DNA of 64,000 nt from Lysobacter defluvii IMMIB APB-9 = DSM 18482 (GCF_000423325.1 NZ_AUHT01000004.1:62001-126000); one strand, 5' to 3'; numbered from the stretch's first letter, positions 42,610 through 51,341 are shown. Notes: a model not told the origin generated them from the sequence alone. Translations and numbers: made by a program.

Positions 42610-43181
42610 ACACGACTGTACCCGGGACCTCCATCGTCCTGACCGAATTCGCCCGCAAGCGCCTGTTCCGCGCGCACCGCCGCAACACCATCCAGGACAT
42701 CACGCCCGAAGAGTTCGAGCGGCACCTCAACGAGTCCTCGCCCGTGAAGGTGCTCGACGGCTACGCGCCGTTCTGCAAGCTGCACGTGCACCGCAACTGG
42801 ACGTCCACCCGCTGCCTGGCGGTGCCGATCACCGACGACAACCGGCACCTGCTGCGCTCGGACTACGAAGCACGCACGCCGGAGGAACTGCCGGTGCTGG
42901 TGCGCTGGTTCGAGGGCCTGGACCCGCCGGTCGCCGACTACCTGATCGCCATCCTCTACAGCCGCGAACAGCTGGCGAAGGAGGGCACGGCCATCGACGC
43001 GGACTGGGGCGTGGTCGGCTGCATGTACACCGCCGAACCCGAGGAAACGCCGATGGCGCCGATCACCATCCTGCGCAATGCGCTGGGGGTGGAGGAGGGC
43101 GGGTCGGGCGTGCCGATCGACCGCGAGGCGTACCGGCGCAGCGTGGAGTTCTGGCGCACCCACGCCAACTGGCGCGGGTGA
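42606..43181 (+). CDS. DUF3228 family protein
   Basis: A 191-residue cytosolic protein: IVLTEFARKRLFRAHRRNT, DGYAPFCKLHVHRNWTSTR, VPITDDNRHLLRSDYEART, YLIAILYSREQLAKEG and DWGVVGCMYTAEPEETPMAPITILRNALG. I recognise DUF3228 from these blocks; no function is known. The ATG overlaps the D-aminoacylase stop by four bases, yet the two families are not otherwise linked in my knowledge. It converges with the following lipoprotein gene with one base between the stops. Confidence 0.9.
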   Translation: MNTTVPGTSIVLTEFARKRLFRAHRRNTIQDITPEEFERHLNESSPVKVLDGYAPFCKLHVHRNWTSTRCLAVPITDDNRHLLRSDYEARTPEELPVLVRWFEGLDPPVADYLIAILYSREQLAKEGTAIDADWGVVGCMYTAEPEETPMAPITILRNALGVEEGGSGVPIDREAYRRSVEFWRTHANWRG

Positions 43182-43182
43182 C

Positions 43183-43653
43183 TCAGCCGCAGCGCACGCG
43201 GACCAGTCCGCTGCCGGTATCGGTCAGGGTCTGCCCGTCGTCCGAGAGCCGGAACCCGTAGCGGTCCTCCCAGGTCTCGCCCTCGCCGGACAGCTGGAGG
43301 GTGGCGTCGATCTGGCCGTCCCCGGCGTCGACCTCGAGCACCTCGCCGGTGCTCTCGTAGAACTCCACGGTCGAGGCGCGGATGACCAGGTGGGTGAGGT
43401 CGCCCCCGTCCGCGCAGGCCTCGGCGTCGGCCGCCCAGGTGCCGTGGTAGCGCACCGGGATGGTGATGCTGGCGGGCGTCGCCGCCGCGGGCTCGGGTCC
43501 GGTGTCCGGTTCGGGCAGCGGCGGGGGTGGCGGCGCCGGAACCGGCTCGGGAACCGGCGCCGTGGCGCGTGGTGCGCTGTCATCGGCCGGGCTGCAGGCG
43601 CTGGCCAGCGCGACGGCGAGCAGGGCGGGAAGGATCGGGGCGTGGAATCGCAT
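43183..43653 (-). CDS. Hypothetical lipoprotein with proline-rich linker
   Basis: A 156-residue protein with a lipoprotein signal (ILPALLAVALASACSPAD). A linker of Pro/Glu/Ala (VPEPVPAPPPPPLPEPD) of about 40 residues separates the anchor from a small beta domain (ITIPVRYHGTWAADAEAC, VIRASTVEFYESTGEVLEV, GFRLSDDGQTLTDTGSG) with two Cys that probably pair. The domain looks like those found in many small xanthomonad lipoproteins. Function unknown. It lies 16 bases downstream of the beta-lactamase/S58 peptidase gene on the same strand. Confidence 0.75.
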   Translation of the reverse strand: MRFHAPILPALLAVALASACSPADDSAPRATAPVPEPVPAPPPPPLPEPDTGPEPAAATPASITIPVRYHGTWAADAEACADGGDLTHLVIRASTVEFYESTGEVLEVDAGDGQIDATLQLSGEGETWEDRYGFRLSDDGQTLTDTGSGLVRVRCG

Positions 43654-43669
43654 GGGGGCCTCCGGGTCG

Positions 43670-45931
43670 TCAGTCGAGCAGGCCGAGGACCTGCTCGATC
43701 GGCAGTGCCTGGACCGTGTTGCCGGCGCGGCCGGTCATGGTCTCGGCATGGAAGAGCGCGTTGAGGATGGCTTCCTCGGTGGCCTCGATGGTCGCACCGA
43801 ACAGGGGGGACATGGCGTCGTTGCGCAGTACCGCCGCCTGCCGCAGCGGATTGCCGGACTCGTGCGGGATGCGCACGGACGGATCGGAGGAGAAGGCGAT
43901 CACGTAGTCGCCGCTGCCGTTGGACGCGATGCCGCCGGTGCGGGCCAGGCCCAGCATCGCGCGCCTGGCCACGCGCTCCAGGTTGCGCGCGTCCAGCGGC
44001 GCGTCGGTGGCGACGACGATCATGCACGAGCCGTCGGCGGGATCGTTGAGCACGTCGCTGAGGTAGTGCTGGCCGAGCGCCTCGCCGACCGGCACGCCGT
44101 CGACGGTAAGCACCCCGCCGAAGTTGGCCTGCACCAGGACCCCGACGGTGTAGCCACCCAGGGAGGCCGGCAGCACCCGCGAGGAGGTGCCGATCCCGCC
44201 CTTGAACCCGAAGGCCACCGTGCCGGTGCCCGCGCCCACGTTGCCCTGCGCGACCGGCCCGCCGCGCGCCGATTCGATCGCCTCCAGCACGTCCGCCCGG
44301 GTGACGTGCCGCCCACGGATGTCGTTGAGGTGGCCGTCGTTGGTCTCGCCCACGACGGCGTTGACCGAGTGCACGCCGGCGTTGTCCTCGAACGAGAACG
44401 CGTGGTCTACCAGCGCATCCACGGCCGCCGCCACGCTGAGGGTGTTGGTCAGCACGATGGGCGTCTCGAGCGTGCCGAGCTCCTCGACCTGCGTGCTGCC
44501 GGCCAGCTTGCCGAAGCCGTTGCCCACGTGCACCGCGGCCGGGACCTTGTCCTGGAACACGTTGCCGGTGTGCGGAAGGATCGCGGTGACGCCGGTGCGC
44601 ACGTCCGCGCCGCGGACAAGAGTGGTGTGGCCGACCGCCACGCCCGGGACGTCGGTGATGGCGTTGAGCGGCCCGGGCGGCAGCACGCCCGGGGTGATGC
44701 CGTATTCGCGCACGCTCTTGCGCGCTGGCGCCGGGGTACTGCCCGATGCCAAGGCTTCCTCCACCGCGCTGAAGGCCGAGCGCCCGCCGGTCCGCTCACC
44801 CGGCATGCCCGTGGCGTACCAGACCACGCCGGTGCCGCCTTCCCGGTCCACCCACAGGCCCGACTGCAGCCCGTAGGCCGATCCCGAGTGGCCGACCCGC
44901 TCGATGCCATCGCCGAACGGATCGTCCCGGCAGCCTTCCACCGGCGTGGCCAGCGTGTGCGTGGCCAGGCCGTAGCGGCAGAAGAACCCGTCGCCGTCGC
45001 CGGTCTCCTCCTCCGCGCTCATGCCGCCGCCGGGTGCGTACTGCCAAACCGGAGCGGTGAGCTCGTCGACCGACGCGGGGCTGAGCAGGCGCACGCCGTC
45101 GACTTCGCCATCGCCCAGTAGCAGCCTGCCGATCCGGGCCAGTCCCCGGGCGGAGATCCGCAGGCCGCCCTGCGGGGAGAACAGCGCGCCGTTCTCCCCG
45201 GCGCGCCACTGCGAGAGGTCGCAGCTGCCGTCCGCCGCGCGCACCGTGGGGCATTCCGGCCGCGCTCCCTGCAGGTTGTCGTTGATCGGTTCGCCTTCCG
45301 CGTCGTAGAGCACCACGGCGCGTGCGATGGCTTCGTCGGAACAGCCGGCCCAGCCGAAGCAGGCCTCCAGTGCGAGCGGCCGCAGCACCAGCCTCTCCAT
45401 CAGGCGGTCGAAGCGCTCGCCGGTCGCCCGCTCCATCACCTGCGCCACCAGCGGGAAGTTCAGGTTCGCGTAGCGGAAGTAGGTCCCTGGCGGGTGCGCC
45501 TCGTCCCAGGCCCGCGGGTCGTTGACGATCGCGCGCAGCTCGTCGCCGAGCGGGGTCTGCCAGTAGCCCGCGGCGTCGGTGAGGCTGGAGCGGTGCGACA
45601 GCAGCAGGCGCAGGGTGATGGGGGTATCCGGGAAGGCCGGGTTGCGCAGCGTCCAGCCCAGCGCGTCGCTGACATCCGCGTCCAGGTCCAGCATGCCGGC
45701 CTCCACCAGCCGCATGACCCCGATCGCCGTGACCAGCTTGGAGATGGACGCCACCCGGACGGGGTCATCCACGGTCACCGCGCGGCCCGCGGCCTTGTCG
45801 GCGAGGCCTTCGGCATGCGTGGCGGTGATGCCGTCGCGGTCGAAGGCCACGCGGACGGTCGCGACGGGTTCGGAGGCCTGCGCCAGCGGCGTGGCAATGA
45901 ACAGCAGGGCGAGAAGGAGGAGTCGGTTCAT
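43670..45931 (-). CDS. Fusion of a beta-lactamase-type serine hydrolase and a DmpA-type S58 peptidase
   Basis: A 753-residue exported protein. After a signal peptide ([17 protein letters not shown]), residues 25-395 are a class C beta-lactamase/D-aminopeptidase fold with SISK at 62-65 (S62, K65), the YAN motif at 154-156 and HSG at 348-350 in place of KTG. Residues 405-753 are a full P1/DmpA domain: [51 protein letters not shown] and [18 protein letters not shown], in which G634-S635 is the self-cleavage site that creates the Ser nucleophile in DmpA and BapA. The two are normally separate proteins acting on D- or beta-peptides. Fusion implies joint processing of peptidoglycan-type or beta-peptide substrates. 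Confidence 0.88.
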   Translation of the reverse strand: MNRLLLLALLFIATPLAQASEPVATVRVAFDRDGITATHAEGLADKAAGRAVTVDDPVRVASISKLVTAIGVMRLVEAGMLDLDADVSDALGWTLRNPAFPDTPITLRLLLSHRSSLTDAAGYWQTPLGDELRAIVNDPRAWDEAHPPGTYFRYANLNFPLVAQVMERATGERFDRLMERLVLRPLALEACFGWAGCSDEAIARAVVLYDAEGEPINDNLQGARPECPTVRAADGSCDLSQWRAGENGALFSPQGGLRISARGLARIGRLLLGDGEVDGVRLLSPASVDELTAPVWQYAPGGGMSAEEETGDGDGFFCRYGLATHTLATPVEGCRDDPFGDGIERVGHSGSAYGLQSGLWVDREGGTGVVWYATGMPGERTGGRSAFSAVEEALASGSTPAPARKSVREYGITPGVLPPGPLNAITDVPGVAVGHTTLVRGADVRTGVTAILPHTGNVFQDKVPAAVHVGNGFGKLAGSTQVEELGTLETPIVLTNTLSVAAAVDALVDHAFSFEDNAGVHSVNAVVGETNDGHLNDIRGRHVTRADVLEAIESARGGPVAQGNVGAGTGTVAFGFKGGIGTSSRVLPASLGGYTVGVLVQANFGGVLTVDGVPVGEALGQHYLSDVLNDPADGSCMIVVATDAPLDARNLERVARRAMLGLARTGGIASNGSGDYVIAFSSDPSVRIPHESGNPLRQAAVLRNDAMSPLFGATIEATEEAILNALFHAETMTGRAGNTVQALPIEQVLGLLD

Positions 45932-45967
45932 GCCCGGATGGTAGCGGCATTGCGGCCAGGCTCCTCT

Positions 45968-46297
45968 TCAGAGCATTTCCAGCGGGATCCCCCTGGCGTT
46001 CCGGCACGAGTAGTCCTCGCGGATCGCGATGCAGTACGGCCCGCCCATGCGGAAGCGGCGGCACACGTCGGGCCGCGAGCTGTAGATCGAGCAGCCGCCG
46101 CCGGCGGGATCCACCGCTACGCACCAGCCGAACTCGTCGCGGGCCATCACCTGCTGGCCTGCCGCGCTGTAATCGGTGAGGTGCTCGGCGACATCGTCGC
46201 CCTCCTGCAGGACCACGGTCATGCGGCAGCAGACGGCGTCGCAGGCGGCGCAGTGGGGCTCGGGCGTGCTGGTGTCGTTGGTGTCGATGCCGGCCAT
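45968..46297 (-). CDS. YkgJ family cysteine-cluster protein
   Basis: A 109-residue protein with HCAACDAVCCRMTVVLQ, DEFGWCVAVDPAGGGCSIYSSRPDVCRRF and PYCIAIREDYSCRN, the Cys pattern of YkgJ proteins that bind zinc or an iron-sulfur cluster. The start at 46297 follows from where similarity begins; the open frame upstream is a shadow of the DUF72 gene. Role unknown. It converges with nothing and lies 36 bases downstream of the fusion gene's start, on the same strand. Confidence 0.88.
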   Translation of the reverse strand: MAGIDTNDTSTPEPHCAACDAVCCRMTVVLQEGDDVAEHLTDYSAAGQQVMARDEFGWCVAVDPAGGGCSIYSSRPDVCRRFRMGGPYCIAIREDYSCRNARGIPLEML

Positions 46298-46391
46298 GCT
46301 AGACCTGTTCGGTAGTGGCGGGAGGACGCCGTCATGACACGGCGGGCCTAGACTCGGTCGCATGAGGACCGTGCTGGGCATCTGAACCGCC

Positions 46392-46496
46392 ATGGGAACC
46401 CGCCGCATCCGAACCTCCGGTTGCCTCGTCAGCATCCTCGCCTCGATCGTGCTGACGGTCGTCCTCAACCTGCTGCTGCGCAGTTGCATCTCGTGA
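46392..46496 (+). CDS. Small single-helix membrane protein overlapping the DUF72 gene
   Basis: A 34-residue ORF: MGTRRIRTSGCLVSILAS, then a hydrophobic stretch ending in NLLLRSCIS. Its TGA overlaps the GTG start of the DUF72 gene (GTGA), the pattern of translational coupling, which is the main support for its being real. The ribosome site is poor. I know no homologue. Confidence 0.4.
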   Translation: MGTRRIRTSGCLVSILASIVLTVVLNLLLRSCIS

Positions 46497-47278
46497 GCAG
46501 GCATCGGGCGCCGCTTGCGTGCATCGGCTGCGCGGGCTGGTCGATCCCCACCCGCCATGCCGCGCTGTTTGGCGAGGGCGGGAGCCACCTGGCGCGCTTT
46601 GCCACGCGCTTCCCGGTCGCCGAGATCAACTCGACGTTCTACCGACCGCACCTGCCGCGAACCTTCGAGCGTTGGGCGGCCACGGTGCCGGCGGGCTTCC
46701 GGTTCTCGGTGAAGCTGCCGCGCGCCATCACCCACGAGGCGCGGCTGGGGGGCGTGGGCGACGAGCTGTCCAGGTTCCTGGACTCGGTGGCGGGCCTGGG
46801 ACCGAAGCTGGGCGGGCTGCTGGTGCAGTTGCCGCCTAGCCTGGCGTACGACGCCCGGGTGGCGGGCACCTTCTTCGCGATGCTGCGGCGGCGCACGCCG
46901 CTTCCGGTGGCTTGCGAGCCGCGGCAGGCGAGCTGGTTCGAGCCAAAGGCGGAGGCGGTGCTGGAACGCTTCGAAGTGGCGCGGATCGCCGCCGACCCCG
47001 CGCGCGTACCGGAGGCGGCATGGCCGGGTGGCTCCGCTGCGCACTGGCGGTACTGGCGCTGGCACGGCTCACCGCGGACCTACTACAGCCAGTACGACGA
47101 AGCGGCACTTCAGGCGCTGGCGGACGCGATCGAAGCGGCCGGGTCCGGTGCCCCGGCCTGGTGCATCTTCGACAACACGGCCGGCGGCCATGCGGTTGCC
47201 GATGCCGCCCGGTTGCAGGAGATCCTGGGCGACCGGGCGGCGGCAAGGCCCCGCCCGAGGTCGGCGGGAAAGACCTGA
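46493..47278 (+). CDS. DUF72 family protein
   Basis: A 261-residue TIM-barrel protein. ACIGCAGWSIP near the start, VAEINSTFYRPHLPRTFERWAATVPAGFRFSVKLPRAITHE, KLGGLLVQLPPSLAYD, VACEPRQASWFEP, RYWRWHGSPRTYYSQY and WCIFDNTAGGHAVADA are the DUF72 (YecE) hallmarks. Function is unknown. The GTG at 46493 is preferred, since the conserved strand begins ten residues later and the codon overlaps the preceding small ORF's stop; an ATG at 46421 in the same frame adds residues without similarity. It converges with the aldo/keto reductase gene at seven bases. Confidence 0.9.
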   Translation: MSRHRAPLACIGCAGWSIPTRHAALFGEGGSHLARFATRFPVAEINSTFYRPHLPRTFERWAATVPAGFRFSVKLPRAITHEARLGGVGDELSRFLDSVAGLGPKLGGLLVQLPPSLAYDARVAGTFFAMLRRRTPLPVACEPRQASWFEPKAEAVLERFEVARIAADPARVPEAAWPGGSAAHWRYWRWHGSPRTYYSQYDEAALQALADAIEAAGSGAPAWCIFDNTAGGHAVADAARLQEILGDRAAARPRPRSAGKT

Positions 47279-47285
47279 GCCGGAC

Positions 47286-48227
47286 TCAGGCGCTGGCGGA
47301 CTCCAGCTTGTCCATCGCCGCTTCATCCAGCCGCAGCCCGGCTGCCCTGGTGAGGTCGTCGAGCTGCTCCAGCGAAGTGGCGCTGGCAATCGGTGCGGTT
47401 ACGCCCGGGCGCGCCATCAGCCAGGCCAGCGCGACCTGCGCCGGCGTCGCGGACAGCTCCCGCGCCACCTCGCGCACCGCCGAAAGCACCCGCATTCCGC
47501 GCTCGTCGAAATAGCCCTCCAGCATGCCGGCGCGGGCGGCGCCCTGCAGGTCCTCGACCGATCCGTACTTGCCGGTGAGGAAGCCGCTGGCCAGGGAGAA
47601 ATAGCTCACCACGCCCAGTTCGTGCTCGCGTGCGACGCCGGCCAGCTCGTTCTCGAAGTCCGCGCGGTCGTACAGGTTGTAGCGCGGCTGCATGACTTCG
47701 TAGCGCGGAAGGCCCTGCGCTTCCGAGATCCCGAGGGCCTCGCGCAGCCGCGCGGCGCTGTAGTTGGAGGCGCCGATCGCCCGAACCTTGCCGGCTTGGA
47801 CCAGCTTCGCGAACGCGCCCAGCGTCTCCTCCAGCGGCACCGTGCCGTCGTCGATGTGTGCGAAGTACACGTCCAGGTAATCGGTGCCCAGGCGACGCAG
47901 CGAGTCGTTGGCGGCGGCTTCGATGTTCGCCGCCGACAGCCCCTTGCGCGGCTCCCACATGCCCACCTTGGTCATCAGCACCACGTCGTCGCGCCGGCCG
48001 CGGCGCGCAAGCCACTTGCCGATCACGGTCTCCGACTCGCCGCCCGACAGGCCGGGCCCCCACGCGGAGTAGGAATCGGCGGTGTCGATCGCGTTGAAGC
48101 CGGCGGCGGTGAAGCGGTCGAGCAACTCGAAGGAGCGCGCCTCGTCGGCGGTCCAGCCGAACACGTTGCCGCCGAAGACCAGCGGTGCGATGTCGAGGCC
48201 GGAGCGGCCAAGGGGACGTTTCTGCAT
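47286..48227 (-). CDS. Aldo/keto reductase
   Basis: A 313-residue NADPH-dependent oxidoreductase with PLVFGGNVFGWTADEARSFELLDRF, FNAIDTADSYSAWGPGLSGGESE (catalytic Asp and Tyr), VVLMTKVGMW (catalytic Lys), YLDVYFAHIDDGTVPLEETL (catalytic His), VRAIGASNYSAARL and APIASATSLEQLDDL. It belongs to the YajO/YghZ-like group that reduces aldehydes and ketones. GGAGG lies about eight bases before the ATG. Monocistronic. Confidence 0.95.
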   Translation of the reverse strand: MQKRPLGRSGLDIAPLVFGGNVFGWTADEARSFELLDRFTAAGFNAIDTADSYSAWGPGLSGGESETVIGKWLARRGRRDDVVLMTKVGMWEPRKGLSAANIEAAANDSLRRLGTDYLDVYFAHIDDGTVPLEETLGAFAKLVQAGKVRAIGASNYSAARLREALGISEAQGLPRYEVMQPRYNLYDRADFENELAGVAREHELGVVSYFSLASGFLTGKYGSVEDLQGAARAGMLEGYFDERGMRVLSAVREVARELSATPAQVALAWLMARPGVTAPIASATSLEQLDDLTRAAGLRLDEAAMDKLESASA

Positions 48228-48350
48228 TGGGGGATTCCTCCTGGATCAGGCGACGGACTTGACGATACCGCCTTCGACCCGTTGGCCGGGCGGCGCGCGG
48301 CTGGCTTCCAGGTTCGTGACGGGTCGGGTCTTGGACGCGACGCGCGCGCC

Positions 48351-48683
48351 TCACGCGTCGCCGTGCATCAGCCAGCAGTCGATCGCGTCCAGCGCGATGT
48401 GGACCAGCAGTCCGATGCCCAGCCAGCGGGTGCGGCGCGGCAGCAGGAGCAGCACGTAGGCCAGCACGGCCGGCCAGGTGTGCAGGGGATGGAAGCCGAT
48501 GCTGCAGCGGCCCGGTGCATAGATCGGGTCAGCCAGCAGGTGGTCCACGTCGATCAGCCAGCCGGCCAGCATCCACAGGGCGGCGCGGCGCCATTGGTCC
48601 GGCCAGAAGGCGCGGGCGATGGCGAGCGGGACTGCGGCGTGGAGGAGGAGGTGGGTTGTGGCGCGGAGGTCGAGGTCGGGCAT
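48351..48683 (-). CDS. DUF6122 family membrane protein
   Basis: A 110-residue protein with three or four membrane helices: LRATTHLLLHAAVPLAIARAF, LWMLAGWLIDVDHLLADPIY, CSIGFHPLHTWPAVLAYVLLL and GIGLLVHIALDAIDCW. The H...D(x)DH and HPLHT and HxxLD polar residues inside helices recall YdjM-type membrane metallohydrolases; I associate the compact form with DUF6122. Function unknown. The start at 48683 is chosen over the longer frame because the residues before it come from the palindromic repeat. Confidence 0.8.
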   Translation of the reverse strand: MPDLDLRATTHLLLHAAVPLAIARAFWPDQWRRAALWMLAGWLIDVDHLLADPIYAPGRCSIGFHPLHTWPAVLAYVLLLLPRRTRWLGIGLLVHIALDAIDCWLMHGDA

Positions 48684-48704
48684 TTTGGGGGGCGCGGGGG
48701 TGGC

Positions 48705-48749
48705 CCCCATCCGCCCTTCGGGCACCTTCCCCCGCAGGCGGGGGAAGGG
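48705..48749. repeat. REP-like palindromic repeat, copy A
   Basis: CCCCATCCGCCCTTCGGGC followed by ACC and a perfect 11-base inverted repeat CCTTCCCCCGC-AG-GCGGGGGAAGG (48725-48748). The GCCC-TTC-GGGC part makes a second small hairpin. The same unit, with minor changes, recurs at 63596-63645. Repeats of this kind are scattered between genes in xanthomonads. It may end the transcript of the DUF6122 neighbour region or the PAAR operon. Confidence 0.85.
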
Positions 48750-48783
48750 AAAAGCTTGGGGAAGGAAGAGGAGAGGGAGGGGG

Positions 48784-49137
48784 TTAGCGGGCGAGGGAAG
48801 TCTTCTCGACCTCGTAGTCCTCGGTGCGGACCCAGACGTTGACCTCGGGGCCGGCGGGGGTGCTGCCGCCGAGGGTGGGGGGCTGGCCTTCCGGCAGGCG
48901 GGGCTCGAACACCACCTGGACGAGGCCGTCCTCGGCCGGGTTCACGTGGACGATGTAGTCGTCGAGCTTCGAGCCGGGGGCCTTGCCGGCGAAGGCGGGC
49001 AGGGCGGCGGCGAGGGCGCGGACGGCGGTGCCGTCCAGTTCGAGCGCGGGCTTTTCCATGGGCTGGATGCCGGTGGCGAAGGCGGCGTTGGCGAAGGTGG
49101 TCATGATCAGCAATCCCGTGGGCAGTAGGTTCTTCAA
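48784..49137 (-). CDS. Small exported protein, probable immunity partner of the DUF4329 protein
   Basis: A 117-residue protein starting at TTG with a signal peptide (KNLLPTGLLIMTTFANAAFA). The mature part is a single acidic domain (VRALAAALPAFAGKAPGSKLDDYIVHV, QVVFEPRLPEGQPPTLGG, EVNVWVRTEDYEVEKTS). I do not recognise it. It lies 44 bases downstream of the DUF4329 gene on the same strand and is periplasmic, as expected for an immunity protein to an effector delivered there. This is inference from position. The TTG start is uncertain as no good ribosome site is seen. Confidence 0.55.
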   Translation of the reverse strand: MKNLLPTGLLIMTTFANAAFATGIQPMEKPALELDGTAVRALAAALPAFAGKAPGSKLDDYIVHVNPAEDGLVQVVFEPRLPEGQPPTLGGSTPAGPEVNVWVRTEDYEVEKTSLAR

Positions 49138-49181
49138 GGCGGCGGTCCGTTCAGCAGGAGGGACCGGCAGGGCCGGGTTGG

Positions 49182-49958
49182 TCAGACCGGAATCATGATA
49201 CCGGGCGGCGGCAGGACCCCGGGACGCTCCTGGGTGTCGCGCCCGCGGGTGCCTTCCTGGATCACCGTGTCCTGGCGGGTCGCCGAATCGTACTTGCGGA
49301 AGTCCCCGCTCGGCGTGGAGACGTAGATCACCGGGCCCCAGTACCCGCCATCGGCGACGCGCTTGTCCTGCGAGGAGAAGTGGTCGCTGTTGAACTCGTC
49401 ACCCTGCTTGTCGGTGCGGGTGCCGTCCGCCTTCGAGTAGTCGGCGTGGCCGTGGTAGCAGGCCTCCAGGGTCATGCCCTCGGGCTGCGGCACCTGGCTG
49501 GGATCGAAGCCGGCGAGGGTGCCCGGCATCGGCGTGGTGACGAAGAACTCGCCGGCGTCGTTGCTGAAGACCAGCCCGCCGTTCTCCAGGTTGGCCTGGA
49601 TGGACAGCGGGTTGGAGTAGTTCATCATCGCGATGGCCGCGGCGTCATTGGACTCGAACGGCCCGAGCGCGGTGCCCGGCGGCACCAGCGGCGCCACCTC
49701 GGAGACGTTGACCGGCACGGTCCGGTTGTCGGCGATGGCCTGCGCGCCCTGCTGGGCCAGTGCCTCGTCCGTGAGGGTCCCACGCGACTCCAGCCCGGCG
49801 ACCAGGTCATAGGCGACGGCGCGCTGTTCGGCAGTGGCGTTGGGCGCCGTGAAGCGGTCGACCAGCGCCTCGTAGCGCGGGTTGTCGCGGAGCGGCTGGA
49901 GGGCCTCGATGCCGCGGGCGGCGTCGACGGCGGCGGTGGAGATTGCGGATACGGTCAT
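49182..49958 (-). CDS. DUF4329-containing probable type VI secretion effector
   Basis: A 258-residue protein without signal peptide. The N-terminal 100 residues are helical (AVDAARGIEALQPLRDNPRYEAL, YDLVAGLESRGTLTDEALAQQGAQA). The C-terminal part has GPFESNDAAAIAMMNYSNP, EACYHGHADYSKAD, DHFSSQDKRVADGGYWGPVIYVSTPSGDFRKYD, which fits DUF4329: His-rich, FSxxD and a PVYVSTPxG strand pair. DUF4329 occurs at the C-terminus of Rhs and other toxins and is a suspected enzyme domain (its His residues could be catalytic). A PAAR gene lies 103 bases upstream and a small exported protein downstream. Confidence 0.7.
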   Translation of the reverse strand: MTVSAISTAAVDAARGIEALQPLRDNPRYEALVDRFTAPNATAEQRAVAYDLVAGLESRGTLTDEALAQQGAQAIADNRTVPVNVSEVAPLVPPGTALGPFESNDAAAIAMMNYSNPLSIQANLENGGLVFSNDAGEFFVTTPMPGTLAGFDPSQVPQPEGMTLEACYHGHADYSKADGTRTDKQGDEFNSDHFSSQDKRVADGGYWGPVIYVSTPSGDFRKYDSATRQDTVIQEGTRGRDTQERPGVLPPPGIMIPV

Positions 49959-50060
49959 GGCCGGGGGTCCATACGATGGCGTGTGGACTGTTTTCCCGGT
50001 TTTGCGGGGCGCTGGCAATCTGGGGCAAACCCGGTGCTGGGGTCGCCCCGAGGGGGGCTG

Positions 50061-50324
50061 CTAGCCGTGTACGCGTATCTGCTCCACGCCCAGCACCGAG
50101 CATCCGCACGACAGCTTGCTGCCGTGCAGGGCGACGGGTTGGCCGTCCACGATGCAGGTCGGATCGCCGTCGACGATCGGGAAGCTGCCCTGGTGCGTCG
50201 GGCAGCTGGCGCTGTCGGTGATGCGCGCGACGGGCTTGCCGTCGATGGCGGTGAAGGGCGAGCCGGTGATCACCTTGCCGCCGCTGCTGGTGGGGTCTCC
50301 CACCACGATCCACATCCGTGTCAT
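50061..50324 (-). CDS. PAAR-domain protein
   Basis: An 87-residue protein that is almost only a PAAR domain: WIVVGDPTSSGGKVITGSPF, IDGKPVARITDSASCPTHQ, IVDGDPTCIVDGQPVALHGSKLSCGCSVLG. The conserved Pro-Ala-Ala-Arg-like turn and the Cys/His residues that bind zinc at the tip (C41, H44, H67, C73) are present. PAAR proteins cap the VgrG spike of the type VI secretion machine and carry effectors. The downstream DUF4329 protein is its likely cargo. No other secretion genes lie in this window. Confidence 0.92.
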   Translation of the reverse strand: MTRMWIVVGDPTSSGGKVITGSPFTAIDGKPVARITDSASCPTHQGSFPIVDGDPTCIVDGQPVALHGSKLSCGCSVLGVEQIRVHG

Positions 50325-50411
50325 GTCGAGCCCTGGTCCTTGGGACGGGCAGAGTCTAGCCGACCGCGGGGAGGTACCTGCGCGAGGGGCACGACCCGCT
50401 AAGCTGCCCGC

Positions 50412-51341
50412 GTGAACGAACCACGCCCGACCCGCGACGGTGTGGCCGCCAGCCGGCTGCAGCTGCCGCCGGGTGACTGGCCCACGGTGCTTGATGCGCT
50501 GTGCGAGCGCTTTCCGCGGGTGGACCGCGCCACGTGGCGGGAGCGCTTCGCACGCGGACGGGTGCTGGACGCCGGGGGAAAGCCGCTCGACGCCGACGCG
50601 CCGTACCGCGCGGGAGCGGAGATCCAGTACTTTCGAGAGGTTGCGGACGAGCCGCGGATCCCGTTCGAGGAGCGGGTGCTCCACGTCGACCGGCACCTCG
50701 TCGTCGCCGACAAGCCGCACTTCCTGCCGGTCGCGCCGACCGGTGCCTTCGTGCGCGAGACGCTGCTGGGGCGGCTGGTGCGCAGGCTCGGCAATCCCGA
50801 CCTGGTGCCGCTGCACCGCATCGACCGGCTGACGGCGGGCCTGGTGCTGTTCTCGGCCAGCCGCGAGAGCCGCGGGGCGTACCAGGCGCTGTTCCGCGAG
50901 CGTCGCATCGGAAAGGAATACCTGGCGTTGGCCCCGCCGCTGCCGGCGCTGGAATTTCCGCGCGTCTACCGCAGCAGGCTGGAGCGCGGCGAGCCTTTCT
51001 TCCGCATGCGCGAGGCGGCGGGCGAGCCCAACAGCGAAACCCGGATCGAGGTCGTCGCGCGCGGACCCGGGCCGTGGTGCTACCGGCTCGAACCGGTCAC
51101 CGGGCGCAAGCACCAGCTGCGGGTGCACATGGCCACGCTGGGGGCGCCCATCGAGGGCGACCCCCTGTATCCCGACCTGCGCGACCCGGGCCCGGACGAC
51201 CATGCCCGTCCGCTGCAGCTGCTTGCCCGCGCGCTGGAGTTCGACGATCCGCTGGACGGGCGCCGCCGCCGCTTCTGCAGCGGGCGGACCCTCAGTCCTG
51301 TTCCAGCAGGCGCTTGCGGGGCATCTTCTCCTCGCGCGTAG
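50412..51341 (+). CDS. RluA-family pseudouridine synthase
   Basis: A 309-residue protein with a DRATWRERFARGRVLDAGGKP N-terminal part resembling an S4-like fold, then HLVVADKPHFLPVAPTG, PLHRIDRLTAGLVLFSASRESRGAYQALFRERRIGKEYLAL (catalytic Asp in HRIDRLTAG) and LEPVTGRKHQLRVHMATLGAPIEGDPLYPD. It isomerises uridine in rRNA or tRNA; the group is like YqcB/TruC. Start is GTG at 50412. The 3' end overlaps the end of the convergent M28 peptidase gene by 50 bases, so the last 17 codons share DNA. Confidence 0.9.
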   Translation: MNEPRPTRDGVAASRLQLPPGDWPTVLDALCERFPRVDRATWRERFARGRVLDAGGKPLDADAPYRAGAEIQYFREVADEPRIPFEERVLHVDRHLVVADKPHFLPVAPTGAFVRETLLGRLVRRLGNPDLVPLHRIDRLTAGLVLFSASRESRGAYQALFRERRIGKEYLALAPPLPALEFPRVYRSRLERGEPFFRMREAAGEPNSETRIEVVARGPGPWCYRLEPVTGRKHQLRVHMATLGAPIEGDPLYPDLRDPGPDDHARPLQLLARALEFDDPLDGRRRRFCSGRTLSPVPAGACGASSPRA

